NCBI GenBank assembly: GCA_932521025.1
Contig: OW051473.1
Coordinates: 11,470,001 to 11,534,000 of the forward strand
Length of the DNA stretch: 64,000 bases
Reading direction: 5' to 3'
DNA from: Oscheius onirici
Lineage: Eukaryota > Nematoda > Chromadorea > Rhabditida > Rhabditidae
Positions 34,415 to 45,776 of this stretch are shown here, piece after piece. Positions within the stretch are counted from its first letter, which is position 1. Every line of letters starts with the position of its first letter. The translations under genes and the position numbers were made by a program. The notes below the pieces were generated by a model. It worked only from the letters and a program-made list of their open reading frames with translations. It was not told where the DNA came from and ran no database searches.

Positions 34415-37412
34415 TGAACTGGAATTAAAATCACGGGAAGACAAAAAGAGCGTCAAGGTTACAAAACAGAAAACACCAACACAGAGTCACGCCTGGAGTG
34501 GCAAAGGTCTAGACATTTAAGGCGACAGTAAATCAAGGAATCAGAGAATGACTGATTAGCCGAAAAAAAAAGTAGGATGTGATCATGCGCGGCTACAAAC
34601 TGCGCTCTTTTAAGACAAATTATTGGCGCGCCTGTCGGTATCTACGGTATCTGACCAGTCACTTGACTTTAAAGACTGAGCGGGACCTTATGAGCTGTAC
34701 TTTCCGGAGATTGGCCGTTAAGGCAGCCCCAAGGTCGGAGAGTATAGTTCGTTAGTTTGAATAATTGACCCCGGGGACTGGTCGAAGCTTCTAACGGTGT
34801 GTCTAGGCAGCCAACGGTGTCATTTAAAGCGGACTGGTCAAAGAGTGCAAATTGTTCGGCGAGGAGGGAGGCAAAAGTTTTGTTTACGTCATCTGAGACA
34901 TGGAAAACTGAAGTTTTTCTCATTTTCAGAGAAAAAGCCTCAAACAAACAAAATTCATAGGAAAGGAACGCTGACCAAACTGAAGCAGTCATTTTGTTCG
35001 AGAGCACGGTTATTTTTATAACCAGCCTCACACCAAGCTGTAGTCATTTCTTGAACCAAAACAAGTCGGTATAAATAGGTCTGTGCGAATCTCGTGATAA
35101 AAAACAGTATACACTGTTATTTTTCTCCACTCGGTTTCGAAACATATGTCATCAAAGAAGTCCGGGCGTCGTTCTCTTAGAAAGTCCCAAGAGATTGATG
35201 TTGTCTAGTGTGTGTCTATGTGCCGGCACAAAAGTGAAGATCGCGACCATGCCAACCTTGATCAGCAGCACTGTCCACGAGATCAGAAAACTGTTACGAA
35301 GCATTGGGTCATAGAAGGGTAATGGCTTTTCTTCGACTGCCGATCAAGAAAACAAAGGAAAACGCAAACATGGACAGACATAAACTGGATAATTATAAGC
35401 GTTATATAGCCTTGAAGAAGAAATTTTTAAAATAAAATACATCATCTGGTTTCCTTTTTGGAAAAAAGAGACAGGCTGGTTGTTGCCATTTTGGGTCTAT
35501 ATTGAACAGAAATTTAAAACTTAGCGGAAAAGCGAGAGATTGTCAATAGTGAAGAAGTATACTTAACCTGACCTAGAATAGGCGTCCAGTGAAGAAGGTA
35601 TACTGTAGGTTTTTTACTGAAAGTTTTGTTCAAGGAAAGAGTAAACTCAAGACTACAAATTTGAAGAGTACCAAACTACTGACAAATGTCGAGTGTCTAG
35701 CTAAACTCACGAATTTATATCGCGCTCATTTTGAGGTCAAAGAGGCGGTTTTGGTTGAGGGGCTTACGGTACGGTGCGTATAGTTTGTTTGGTCCCAATA
35801 TCAAAAAGAAAAATTGAAAAAATTTGTTAAAACTGGTAAAACGGAGCCTACGGTATGGAAGACGAGATCGTCTGGACAAGATACAGCCCTTCGCGGAAAA
35901 AAGGCGGCGACGGCGGTCAGTGAACAAATGAAAATACGATTTGTGGTGTTGGAGTCAAACAAAGTGCAAAAACGAGACTTCCTCTGAAAACAATAACGGT
36001 TGTGGTATAGTCTCAAGTGTGGTTGTTGTGGACAGTAATAGAGAGTGAGTGGACTGGAAGGGGGACAATGCTTCAAGGAAATGACTAGTTTCAGAGAAAA
36101 GCAGTGACGGTCGCCCACGGGCAAGAAAGAAAGAACAATTAACTAACGATACTGGCCCGTTGCCCTAAAGAGAGAGAGAGACAAGAATTGTAACACCTCA
36201 GGCCCATTGACACCGCTTAACCATTGTTTCTTGCCCTACTATCGGTGTTTTCTCGCTGTTCCTTTGTGGCTGTGTGATGATGAAGGGCGATGGCCTCAGG
36301 GGCAGCAAAAATATGACGTACCGGACAGGCGGCAAGCGTAGAACAGATCAAGAATCTCTCCTTCTCTGTTTTGGGGTAAGGATGAAAGCAAAAGCCGTCA
36401 AATGGCCAGTTTTTTGAGGTTGAAAGTGAAGAAGGCGCGGATACCATTAGATTCTTTCGCTTAAATAGTTACGAATGTACATTGGGCAAACAGTTGTTAA
36501 TTTTTGGTCCAAGCACCTCCTCTATCGGGGTTATGAAACTTTCTTCTCTTATTCGCTAAATCCTGCAAACTCAGACTACATGTGGTGGGGGTCAGCGCCT
36601 GACCAAGCTTGACCTCCACCCTGTTCCCGATACTGTAACGTCACAATGAAATCTGAGTCACCCTTTTTGAAATGACGACACAGCTGAAAAAGCGGTAATT
36701 GGTGGTCTCTTCCCGTCCTTCTTCGCTCATGTCTCTTACGTAATTTTAGACAATGGTCGTTTGGCGCGTTCAAAATATTTTGACCCCCGCTGCTTCTTTC
36801 GAAAGAAGAGGCCCTCTTCTCTCAATCGCGATCTCTTGCTGCATATCGAAGCAGCGCGGAAGTTCTCATGGATTCCTGAGTGCATAGCTTCAGAGACTCA
36901 AAAACATTGCCGAATTCGTAGATCAGCAGTGATGAGATCTGTAAAACGGATCTCTCAGTTCGCTGAACGAGCGCAAGCCGCACAACAGATGCGCTGATCT
37001 CGTGGTCTCGCTTTACGAGTTTGTACGTTGCTGTTGCAAGGAGAAAGGTTCAAAGAGAGCAAAAAAAGTTGCAGTGATGACCTTTACTGTAAGGCACAAC
37101 AGAATACCTGCCCTCTCTCATTACAATTCAATTTCACCCTTAGAACGAACGGGTTATAAAAGCTCAACCCAAGGACAACTGTTCCAATTGTTAGCCCCAG
37201 GGGGTATCATTTCAGCTTTTTCTCGCCGAACTGTTCCTTGTCATTCGAGTCTGCAAGAAAAAGGAAAACAAGGACCGTTTAGCCAACTTCATTTGCGGAA
37301 TTCGTCGTTTGTCAGCTGAAGCAAAGTAGATAAGACCGAATATGGAAACGTCTAGACAACACACAGAAACAAGGGGTAGATTCATATTGAAGGACTGTTA
37401 ACTATCAGCAGA

Positions 37413-37487
37413 TTTCAACATGTGTCAACCTCAGAAATTCAACATGTGTCAACCTCAGAAAGTTTCAACATGTGTCAACCTCAAAAA
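37413..37487 (+). repeat. Short tandem repeat, three units
   Basis: The phrase TTCAACATGTGTCAACCTC occurs three times, spaced by AGAAA-type linkers. It abuts the SINE-like copy that begins near 37490. Confidence 0.8.
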
Positions 37488-37489
37488 TG

Positions 37490-37720
37490 AGGGAGATAAC
37501 TTCTTCACCTGCGGGTGCTTTCTGGGGGAGCCTGGCCTTATTAGCTATGTGCACTAAGCCGGACAGGTGTCTAGTCTGAAGCCCTAAACGTCTTAACTCT
37601 GTAGCAAGTTACTATCAATTTACTGACATTTGGAATGGTAGAGTTGAGCTAAAGCGAGATTTGAACTTGATAACCATAGATTAGAACCGCCTCCTACGAA
37701 TGCACCATATCGTTTTTAAA
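37490..37720 (-). mobile_element. tRNA-derived SINE-like element, copy 1
   Basis: Resembles 58719-58907 in order and sequence: GGGAG-ATAACTTCTT, GGGTGCTTT, then a tRNA-like end with GATTTGAACTTG and GCCTCCT. On the minus strand the tRNA-like head has a B-box-like AAGTTCAAATCTC and an A-box-like TGGTGCATTCGTAGGAGGC. The rest is the body of the element. Confidence 0.55.
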
Positions 37721-38158
37721 CTAGGACTTCTTTTTGTAACTTTGAACTGTTCTTTACCTAGTGACAGACTTCCGCATTAGACTAAAGAGATATTATCAAT
37801 CAGCCAGCCAAAATTGACTTTCTATTGAGATATTGAAAAGTTCGCTAAAAGTTTACTTTTCCTTAATTTTAGCCAGATAGTCTTCTCACTTTGGAATCTT
37901 TTACTAGGCTAAGTTTTTCTATATTATCACAAATTTCCATTATGATATGACACCATTTCGCTTCAAGCCCGCATCACCTAATTCCGCGCGAATCTGCATT
38001 CCTAATGGAAGATCGGGAAGAGAATCTCCATCCGATATACTTAAGTGCTCATCCGGCTCAGCTGATACACTCTACGTAAAAGCATTCCTCTCTCCGCAAA
38101 GCCTAAGCTCTTTTGCGAAATCGTCATTTTGTTCCTGTTCAATTTTCAATAGAAACAA

Positions 38159-38164
38159 TTTATT
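38159..38164 (-). terminator. Poly(A) signal for the distal calcineurin B terminal exon
   Basis: AATAAA on the minus strand, about 210 bases after the stop of the distal last exon (38378). It supports that exon being a real 3' end. Confidence 0.5.
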
Positions 38165-38377
38165 ATCGATATGACCACACATATAATATAATAAAACATT
38201 TTTTCTTGTTTTGATGACTAGTAAAAACACATATAACAAAACGGGTGGGGAGGATGTGAGAAACGATGTCTTTACAATTAGCAGTCTTTGAGAGAAAATT
38301 TGATAGCAATTGATTTGAGGACAGTAGATGAATGGGGGGAGACGACGGGAGTCTGATTTGTTTAGAGGGTATCTCTA

Positions 38378-38425
38378 CTAGGGCTTGACGACCATTTTCT
38401 CATGGACGTCCAGGCTGCCAACTAC
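38378..38425 (-). other. cnb-1: Distal alternative terminal exon of calcineurin B
   Basis: Reads GTAGTTGGCAGCCTGGACGT onward to TAG, sixteen codons including the stop, after acceptor ATCATTTCAG. It substitutes in phase for the exon at 38836-38786. The encoded end is the more conserved of the two. Confidence 0.85.
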
Positions 38426-39875
38426 CTGAAATGATACGCGGATGTGCAGGCTTAGCTTAAAGAGGGGAAATCACAGGTGAAAGCCTAAGTAACGCGTTAT
38501 TAATGCAACTTTTGCGTTAGGGGGTGGGGGGGATGTGAGACAGAACGGCAAAAAGGGAACCACAGATAGTCACGGAAAAAGTTAGCCCGTTATCCACTCT
38601 TAATTGGTACATATGTTTTTGCTAAAAGAGAGGACAAAAACTGCAATCTATACTTATCCTAGCCGATTAATTAGTATTTACACGAGAGTGGGAGAGGAGA
38701 GAGAACGGGAGTAGAATTTCAGAAAAAGGCCGCGAGGAATAAAAGAAGCGGGAGGGGGCCGGACGTCGGATAATTTCCTGAAGAATCAGATGTTTTCGAG
38801 CACCATCTTCTTGTGGACCTCTGTGTGCTCCACAACCTGAACAAACAAAATATTTTGACACTTCAAGGCACCAATTTAGTCATTTTTAGCTCAAAAGTTG
38901 GTTAGAAAGTGTTAAAGAAGGTTTAGTTACCAAAATTAAAAAAAAGTGAACACTTACATCACAAAACTCTTGGAATGAAATCTTTCCGTCGCCGTCCTTA
39001 TCGTGGAAAAGAATAGTTTTGTCGACTATTTGTTGCAGCTGCGAGTCCTTGAGATTATTGCCAACCATCATTTTCAAAACCTTGAAGTTGTTGGTAAAAG
39101 AAAATGAAAAAATCGATATACCTGGAAAAGTTCACCATTTGATATGTAGCCGTCTCTATCCATGTCGTAAATTCGAAAAGCGACTAAATTTCGGAAAAAT
39201 TATAAAGGTAAAAGTTGATGCTTACATTTTAGTTTGGTCGTCTTGTCTCCTTTAACACTAAACTGTGAGATACCTTGAATAAATTCTGGAAAATTTTGTT
39301 AAAAACAATTTTTTTTTATAAAAATACCTCTAAAATCGACCTCTCCATTGCCATCCTCGTCGAAAATGTCAATTACCCGTTGTACTAGAGGATTTTGCTG
39401 GAGTTCTGGCAGTGACATGAATTCCTCGACTGACAAAGACCCTGAGCCGTCGATATCGAGCTTCTTGAAGCGACGAGCGAGCCTCCGCAACTCGTAGGCG
39501 TCAACTGAAAATACGGAAAATTTAACAGCCATATAGCTGAACAATATTTCGCTTAAATTGTCTCGAAAAATCTCTTTAAAGCAACAAACGGGATAAAAAC
39601 TCCACATTTGTATTATTGGCAAAATTCGGTTAAAAATGGTTCATTTCCTGGATTCCTGACAAGTTTTTGATTTATTGTTTAACTTTTGACAATTACTTAA
39701 AGAAAAACTTACAATTGCTGCACATTTCCATCGGTAGAGAGCTCTCATTTCCCTGAAAATGGAAAAATTAGAAAAAATTCGCATCTTCTCTGTTGTACAC
39801 ACGTTCTCTATCCCAATCAGCAGAAATCTCAGTCTTTTGCCCCTCAGAGCCATAAAATTCGATGACGCTCACCAT
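38378..39875 (-). CDS. cnb-1: Calcineurin regulatory subunit B, with two alternative last exons
   Basis: Exons: 39875-39873 (ATG only), 39752-39713, 39504-39328, 39285-39226, 39183-39122, 39080-38958, then either 38836-38786 or 38425-38378; 171 or 170 residues, the usual length. Four canonical EF-hand loops are visible: [36 protein letters not shown] and [12 protein letters not shown]. Gly2 follows the initiator Met (MGNESS), the N-myristoylation site. The helix [12 protein letters not shown] and the phrase [13 protein letters not shown] match calcineurin B closely. It binds calcium and the catalytic A subunit to form the calcium/calmodulin-dependent phosphatase. The proximal last exon ends [16 protein letters not shown]; the distal one ends [15 protein letters not shown] and resembles other animals' ends (VVG, then DIHKKMVV). 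Both have good acceptors in phase 0. Splitting after the start codon is also seen in vertebrate genes. Confidence 0.97.
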
Positions 39876-41871
39876 TTTTGTTCTTTAATTTGCCCGACGC
39901 GCCGGAAGGACTTGGAAAAATTAAGTGTGGAGAGCCGAGATAGAGGAAATGAAGCCGCTCTGTCTCTCTGCAATTGAATTCTCCTCTTTTTTATTGAATG
40001 CGTGTGTAAAGACGAGTGAGTAAGTGGGAAAGGAATGGAACAGCGGGAAAGGGCCGGCCGGCCGATCGATATGCAGCCCCGCCAGTTGCGGCCGCTCGAT
40101 AAACAAAAATACACCCTCTTCGAGTGTGCGGGTGTTTCTCCTCTTTAATCGCAACACAGTCACAACAAAACATACAAACTTGATATTTCGCTAAATTTTC
40201 TTAGAAAACTTACTTTAAAGATGGATTGAAGACTATTTTAAAGCATAGAATGAAAAAAAACTAGTTTAACCACAAACTCGATCAAAAGTGCATAATTTTG
40301 CGGAAAGCAAAACTACTGCCTAGGCAATGTGTGCGAGTTAACATCTGGCTGTAAAATTGATGTGGTTTCGAGTCGTTACGACAAAACAGATGTTCTGGTG
40401 GCCGTGCGCTAGCCGACGGCGCATTGAAGAGCGAGAATAGAAGGGAAAATGTGCTAAAAACGGGTAGCCATGACAGGTTACGAAAGAATCGATGTGGCTA
40501 TCAGACCAGGAAACGCCACCAACAAGAGAAGGGCCACCTGTTCAGAAATCAATTGCGTGAAAAACATGCCCCTGCTGAGCAGAAGAAACGGAGAAAGAAA
40601 CACTCTGGTCAAAACAGGTTAAAAAAAAAGACCGAAGATTGGAAGATCATGTGATAGTAGGAGAGATAAAGAAGCGCGATGACGGATCCTTTTCATAATT
40701 TCGAAAGACGTAATGCAAGCTTGGAGATTAGAAAAGGGAGATGTGTTATATGGAGTGATATTAGGAGCTAGATCCGCCGAGACGGATTAACCCCTTGGTG
40801 TCAATTTGCCGGATCAAGAGAAGGGTGTAATAAATGAGTCACATACAACGTCTCTCTCAGTGTCTATTGGAAGAAATTAGTGCAAGTGTATAGTTCACAC
40901 GTGGTGAAGCCAAAAGAGAGAGAAACACATCTGGAAGACCACAACCCATTCAAAATGTCAAATGAGCCGCAACACTTTTGCAGGTTTTCCCGATTAAACC
41001 AGTTGATTTGTGAAAAGAATCGGGGAGATTAGCCGTTGTCTAGGCCACGGTCTGAAAATTTGTCTTTAAATATGGGAAATCTGTGCCGTTTGTCTGCAAA
41101 AGTTCCTGAAGTATTTAATGAATGCTGTCGTTATGAAGAAACTGAAGGATACGGAGGTATAGACGCATTCCTTCCCTCCTTCAGTTCCAGACCAACTCAT
41201 CCCCGGGGAAATAATCATCTGTGCTCTGTTCTCACTTCATGAATAGCCTCTTGTGCTCTTTCAATTAAGCAGAAGAATCTCGTTATGACAATCCTTGGAC
41301 TCCTCTTCGAAGAGATCATTAACAGACGCAGCTCACCTGGAGACGGGCTATAGTACCAACACATCCGTTTTGTCACCCAGGCAACGTTTTACCGCTTCCC
41401 TTTTCGACGACGGCCCGCCGGTTCTCACACACACAGAACGCAGCTGGACTATTAACAAGGTACGAATTACGTTCATAGCTAACAAGCCCCGAAAGAAACA
41501 CCTGCCCTGGTGCAGGGCTTCTCGGCGGAGGTGTGAGAGAGTGCAAGGGAGAAAAGACAAAGTGCACCTGGCTGTGAGAGTGCCAACATAAAAAGGCCTA
41601 TGAGAATAACTACCTATTCTAAATGCAAACGCGGGACACTAGGGTACTCCGTCACCTAAGCGCGGAGAGGGAGACGAAATTGATATGCGTGACTTATATA
41701 CCGAGCTGCTATTAAAAAAAATGTCTTGTCTGCTGAAAACCACTGGGCAGGGTACAGAGTTTGTTCTCCGACCCAAAGGAAGAATAATATCTCAGAGTAC
41801 AGTCCCGTAGGCGGCGGAAGTTAATCTTTAGTTTACTGTAAGCCAGTTGTTGCTTATTGCTAGACAAAATT
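39876..41871. other. Divergent control region, calcineurin B to RGS gene
   Basis: Two kilobases between start regions of opposite genes, so likely promoters for both. It includes GC-rich GGCCGGCCGGCCGATCGAT near 40054. A lysine- and arginine-rich frame at 40424-40654 has no splice context and is not called. No other feature seen. Confidence 0.5.
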
Positions 41872-43326
41872 ATGCTTTCCGCTTTCACTCCATGCATCGA
41901 CGACTTTCCCGATATTCACATTTTTGAGGACATCAACCTAGGTACAGTGATCCCGATCACTTTGTTTTTGTTAATTTCGTACATGCAACAGAGACCATGT
42001 GACACTCAGAGTATGTGTTTTGTTCCCAGGATCCATGGGAACTAGTCTCGGACCTCAATGAACTAGATTAGGGCAAACAAAACAGGAAATACACAGGATG
42101 GATACAAAAATCATCACTTTAGGCTTTGCAGGAATGACTGGCGTTTTTGATGTACAGACCCGCGTAGATCGGCCTGAACCGCCGAAGCCTTCCACTGAAG
42201 GAATAGATTATATGCGAGCTGCAGCATGGGCTTCGGGCAGCTGTACAAATGTACTAGCAGACGAGAAAGGTATGAAGCCATAGAAACTTACAAACACGCG
42301 GTCAAATTTCTAGGAAAGGCACTTTTTCGGTACTTTCTCTATCAGTCACTGGCGGATGAAAATCTCTCTTTCATTGAGGCAGTAGACCGTCTCAAAAAGA
42401 TGAAAAGCAGTGATGAGAAAAAGGCAAGTACGTCTCACTGAACCTATAGAGAGCCATTTTAGAATTTCGCCAAAGAGATTATAGATATTTACTGCCCGTG
42501 CGTAAATCTCTCTAGCGTTGCCATGAAGGTAAGTGCCTGGCAACCGGATCATGCGCCGTTTTTACAGAAAGTTAAAGACGCAGCCAGTAAGGGCGAACTG
42601 GACCCGGAGGACTTCGCTCCAGCTATTAAAGAAGTGAGAGGGGGCTGAATTACTCGGGCCATATGCACATTTTAGGTGCGCCGACTGCTGGAAAATGACC
42701 AGTTTCCGCGATTTCGCCGATCCGACGTCTACTTGGAGTTTTTGGAGCAGTTGCTGCCAAGACAAACAGCCGAGAGATGGGCTACCTCATTCGAGGCACT
42801 TCTTGGCAATCACGTATGTGAATTGTCGTGAACTTAAAGAGGGAAATTAGGTCGGAAGACATCATTTTCGACTCTTCTTGCGCAACATTCGAGCTGAAGA
42901 GAATCTGCGTTTCTGGGAAGCCGTCGTGGAGTTTCGCGGCACCCGAAACAAGTCGCCAGCCATGTTGAATATGGCAAAGATTCTACAGCAAACATATCTG
43001 GCTGATGGATGTGCAAACGAGGTGTGTTGGTCACGTCAAATGCATCCCTCCGCCTCAATTTTAGGTCTTCCTTCCATATGGCGTGAGGCAGACAATTGAG
43101 ACGCGGATTGCCCTTTCCGATGTGGATATAGGGATTTTTGATGAATCGGTGAAGAATGTTGAGCAGGTAATGACAGCGAAGAAATAAAGGGACAGAGGGA
43201 CAAAGGGACAGAGAAATAGACTCTGAAACACATTTTCAGCTTCTACGAAATGACCCCTACGTTCGATACCTGCAGTCTCGACAATATGCTATGCTTCTCG
43301 GAAAACTACGACCTCATAGCAATTGA
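41872..43326 (+). CDS. rgs-3: Tandem double RGS-domain protein (RGS-3-like)
   Basis: Exons: 41872-41941, 42132-42269, 42314-42423, 42463-42528, 42568-42633, 42676-42813, 42851-43021, 43065-43166 and 43240-43326; about 315 residues. The first RGS domain (about residues 57-165) runs from AAAWASGSCTNVLADEKG through ADENLSFIEAVDRL and YCPCVNLSS to NDQFPRFRRSDVYLEFL. The second (about 170-315) runs from RWATSFEALLGNH through AEENLRFWEAVVEF and NEVFLPYGVRQTIETRI to NDPYVRYLQSRQYAMLL. RGS domains speed GTP hydrolysis by G-alpha subunits. C. elegans RGS-3 also has two RGS domains and acts in sensory neurons, hence the name, which is tentative. Intron 3 is GC-AG (AAG/GCAAGT), the only way to keep frame. 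In domain 2 the Asn that contacts G-alpha (EVN) is Phe (EVF), while domain 1 keeps VNL. Confidence 0.9.
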
Positions 43327-43512
43327 TATGATATTCGAATTACCCTTCAAAACTGTCAATGTTTCCCTAAAATAATGAATCTTGATTCCGTGGTTTGCAA
43401 ATGTGTATTTTCCCAGAGTTTGATCTCAGCTAGGAGGTGTGACTGCTGCTCCCATGATCGGTACGCGTTTATCGTGAGAGATTGTGCCCAAACAGGTTCA
43501 GTCTTGTCGTCG

Positions 43513-45776
43513 ATGTTCGAAGGTATCCATCCTCTCGTCCTTCCTTTGGGTTTCTTCTTTGGAACATGCTCACTGGTTGGAGTGACTGGAAACTTTCTTA
43601 TTTTGGTAGCTACCTACAGATCAAAGTATGGGAACAATTATTTCAAATCTTTTCATTCTCCAGACGTTTTCGCTCACCTTGTCATCTATTAATCGCGATA
43701 ACTTGCTTCGCCGACCTGATTCATGAGTGTGGACAGTTTCCCTTCTCTTACAATGTTTTCAGCAAGAGTAAGCCATTTCAAATCAATCAAAAATTGTACT
43801 ATAGCCACAATGAAGCAGAAAGACTGCTACTGGGTCCTGTTCGTCCCTCTCATCGGCTGTAACCTAGGAGCTCCGATGATTTTGGCAATGGGAATAGATA
43901 GAATTATAGCGATAGTCTTCCCAGCAAAGTGAGATTGTTGCCTCCACAAAAACAGCAAAGAGTTTAGGTATCGTATGTACCAAGAGATGAAACTACAGTA
44001 TGTCAGCTGTCAAATGGTGTTCCCGGTCGTCTACACTATCTATGTAATGTATCTGGGATGGAGATACAGAATTCCAAAGTTAGTTTCAATATTTTTAATA
44101 GTCGCACCCGTATCGATTTTTCACAATTGGATTCCTATATTCTGCAGTGCAATCAGTTTTTGTGTTCCCTCCGACCTTCATCGGATGCGGTACCCAAAGA
44201 CTCTGTGGATTCGCAGACCATGACCGAGCTTTTCGAAGTAGGTCACGAATGGTCTGGTAGAAAACATGAGTAAGGAACGATGCTGTTTTTGGCTCTGAGG
44301 TTCTGCCTGACTTATTGTCAGGTTTTTCCAGACTTTAGTTGTGAATCTGATGCTGGTCCAGTTGTACTCGCGTTGTTCTCGCTAGGTTAGGCTGCACACA
44401 GATAAAGACGTGGCGTTCAAAAGTTAACTTTGAGAGGCAGTCTGTGATCAACTGATTAGCAGAAGTCTATGTCTTGATCAGTTTGTCCAACATTTCACCT
44501 ATTTTGGTTGTTCGGTAGCCTGCACCGCAGAGCCAGGAGTTGTCTCGACGGATCGGAGCTTTATGGGGAGCTTTCAATCGCCATCGTCTCTTCCTTACCA
44601 AGAGAACCGTGCCGATGAAAATGAAGCGCAAAGTCTACCTGACCAAGCCTTCTGTACTGCTGCGAAGTCTGGAGCCGTCGAATCGACGAGCTGAGGAAAC
44701 TAGCAGCAGTACAGCGACGACTGGAAAGAGCAATGCTGGGCTTCACTCTTCTCGACCGTATGCGAAATGAGGCCGTGAGGAGGACTGCTCTCCCAGACAT
44801 CCGAGACCTGGCTTGGAGAAGGAAGCTCAACTGGGCAAGACGACTGGCAAAAATGAATGGTATGAGATGGTCGAAAGCCACGACGGAATGGTCTTCTCTG
44901 GATCAGTGCAGAGTGGTCGGAAGACCCTACACGAGATGGGAAGACGATCTGAAGAAGGCTTCCAAGAGGGTCGGAAGAATCGACGTGGATGCGACAGGCA
45001 ATGGAAGACGGCAGAGTGGATTCGACCCATGGGAGCGGCAAGAGATCCCACCTAGAAACCCTTTGATACCGTTAATAAAAATGTAAATGTGAATGTCTTG
45101 ATTACTGTACGACATCTGCATGTGAATCATTCGAAACAAAACACAATAAACACAACAGTTCAACATCAATTTCAGTGAGTTTGAATGTGCCGTGCCAGTC
45201 GGTCTCATGGGAGGGTTTACCTTTTTCACATACTCTGGATATGTGCTCTATATTTCTATAATTGGACTCTACATTTTCGCAGCCTACGAACTGAAAAAGA
45301 AGGGAGGAAGTGAGAGTTTTCTGTTTTGATGTCTATGCTTTCATTTTAGGTTCAAGATTTAAGGCCGTCTTCATCTCTATTGCAATAACTGTTGGACTTG
45401 TATGCTTTGGCTGGATGTGCACTACTGCCGCCAATACACTTTCCTATCAAATTTTCTCTTCCGACGAAGGTCTCGGACCATTTTATCGTGCCCTAATGCA
45501 ACAATATGCTGGAATTACTGTAAACATATCCACAGCTAGCAACTTTTTTGTTTTCTACTTCAAAAAGTAAGCAATTCACAATATCATTCACTTTTCAACT
45601 TTAGTGCCGAATACAGAGTGGCTATCCGGAGGCTGTTTGGACTTAATCCTGCTCCTAAAGATGCTGGTGCCGAAGCTAGTTCAATGACGAATGCAGCGGC
45701 CAGAAAAATGAGTGTTGTTACTGTTGGAAGTGTCAAGAAGATGAGTACTCATTCTGTTGTCGTTAGGGTCGGTTAA
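43513..45776 (+). CDS. srsx-like seven-transmembrane chemoreceptor
   Basis: Seven exons: 43513-43625, 43664-43767, 43805-43928, 43968-44078, 45176-45309, 45350-45566 and 45605-45776; about 324 residues, all phases consistent. Seven hydrophobic segments are visible. TM1 is LGFFFGTCSLVGVTGNFLIL with the conserved GN. TM2 is HLLIAITCFADLIHE. TM3 ends at MGIDRIIAIVFPAKYR, in the position of the DRY motif. TM7 is followed by NFFVFYFKNAEYRVAIRRLFG. This layout fits the Srsx family of nematode chemoreceptors, expected in sensory neuron membranes coupling to G proteins. It follows the RGS gene by under 200 bases, on the same strand. The frame stays open upstream to an ATG at 43375, so a longer start is possible. 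Intron 4 (1.1 kb) contains an RTE retrotransposon relic, and the flanking exons are intact. Confidence 0.87.
44380..45085 (+). mobile_element. 3' remnant of an RTE-type non-LTR retrotransposon
   Basis: The C-terminal end of a reverse transcriptase polyprotein is readable in broken frames. SRRIGALWGAFNRHR and KRKVYLTKP come first, then MLGFTLLDRMRNEAVRR, WARRLAKMNGMRWSK and GRPYTRWEDDLKKA, ending at a stop at 45086. These phrases are characteristic of RTE-like elements. The 5' part is absent and at least one frame change interrupts the coding, as expected from 5'-truncated insertion. It lies in sense orientation inside an intron of the srsx-like gene. Confidence 0.8.

Larger units (their letters stand above)
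34415..38158. other. Gene-poor interval between PTR and calcineurin B
   Basis: Upstream of the PTR gene and downstream of the minus-strand calcineurin B gene. Small open frames occur (for example minus 35031-34669) but have no splice partners or recognisable motifs. It contains a short tandem repeat at 37.4 kb and a tRNA-derived SINE copy immediately after it. Otherwise I see nothing. Confidence 0.5.

Noticed and set aside
34669-35031. Minus-strand open frame upstream of the PTR gene
   Set aside because: No recognised family and no consistent acceptor; PTR already has a good start with its own acceptor.
40424-40654. Lysine/arginine-rich plus frame
   Set aside because: Composition reflects A/G-rich DNA; no splice context.
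42226-42313. Reading the RGS gene straight through as GFGQLYKCTSRRERYE
   Set aside because: An upstream stop blocks that frame, while splicing out 42270-42313 gives WASGSCTNVLADEKG-KALFRYFL, the standard RGS spacing.
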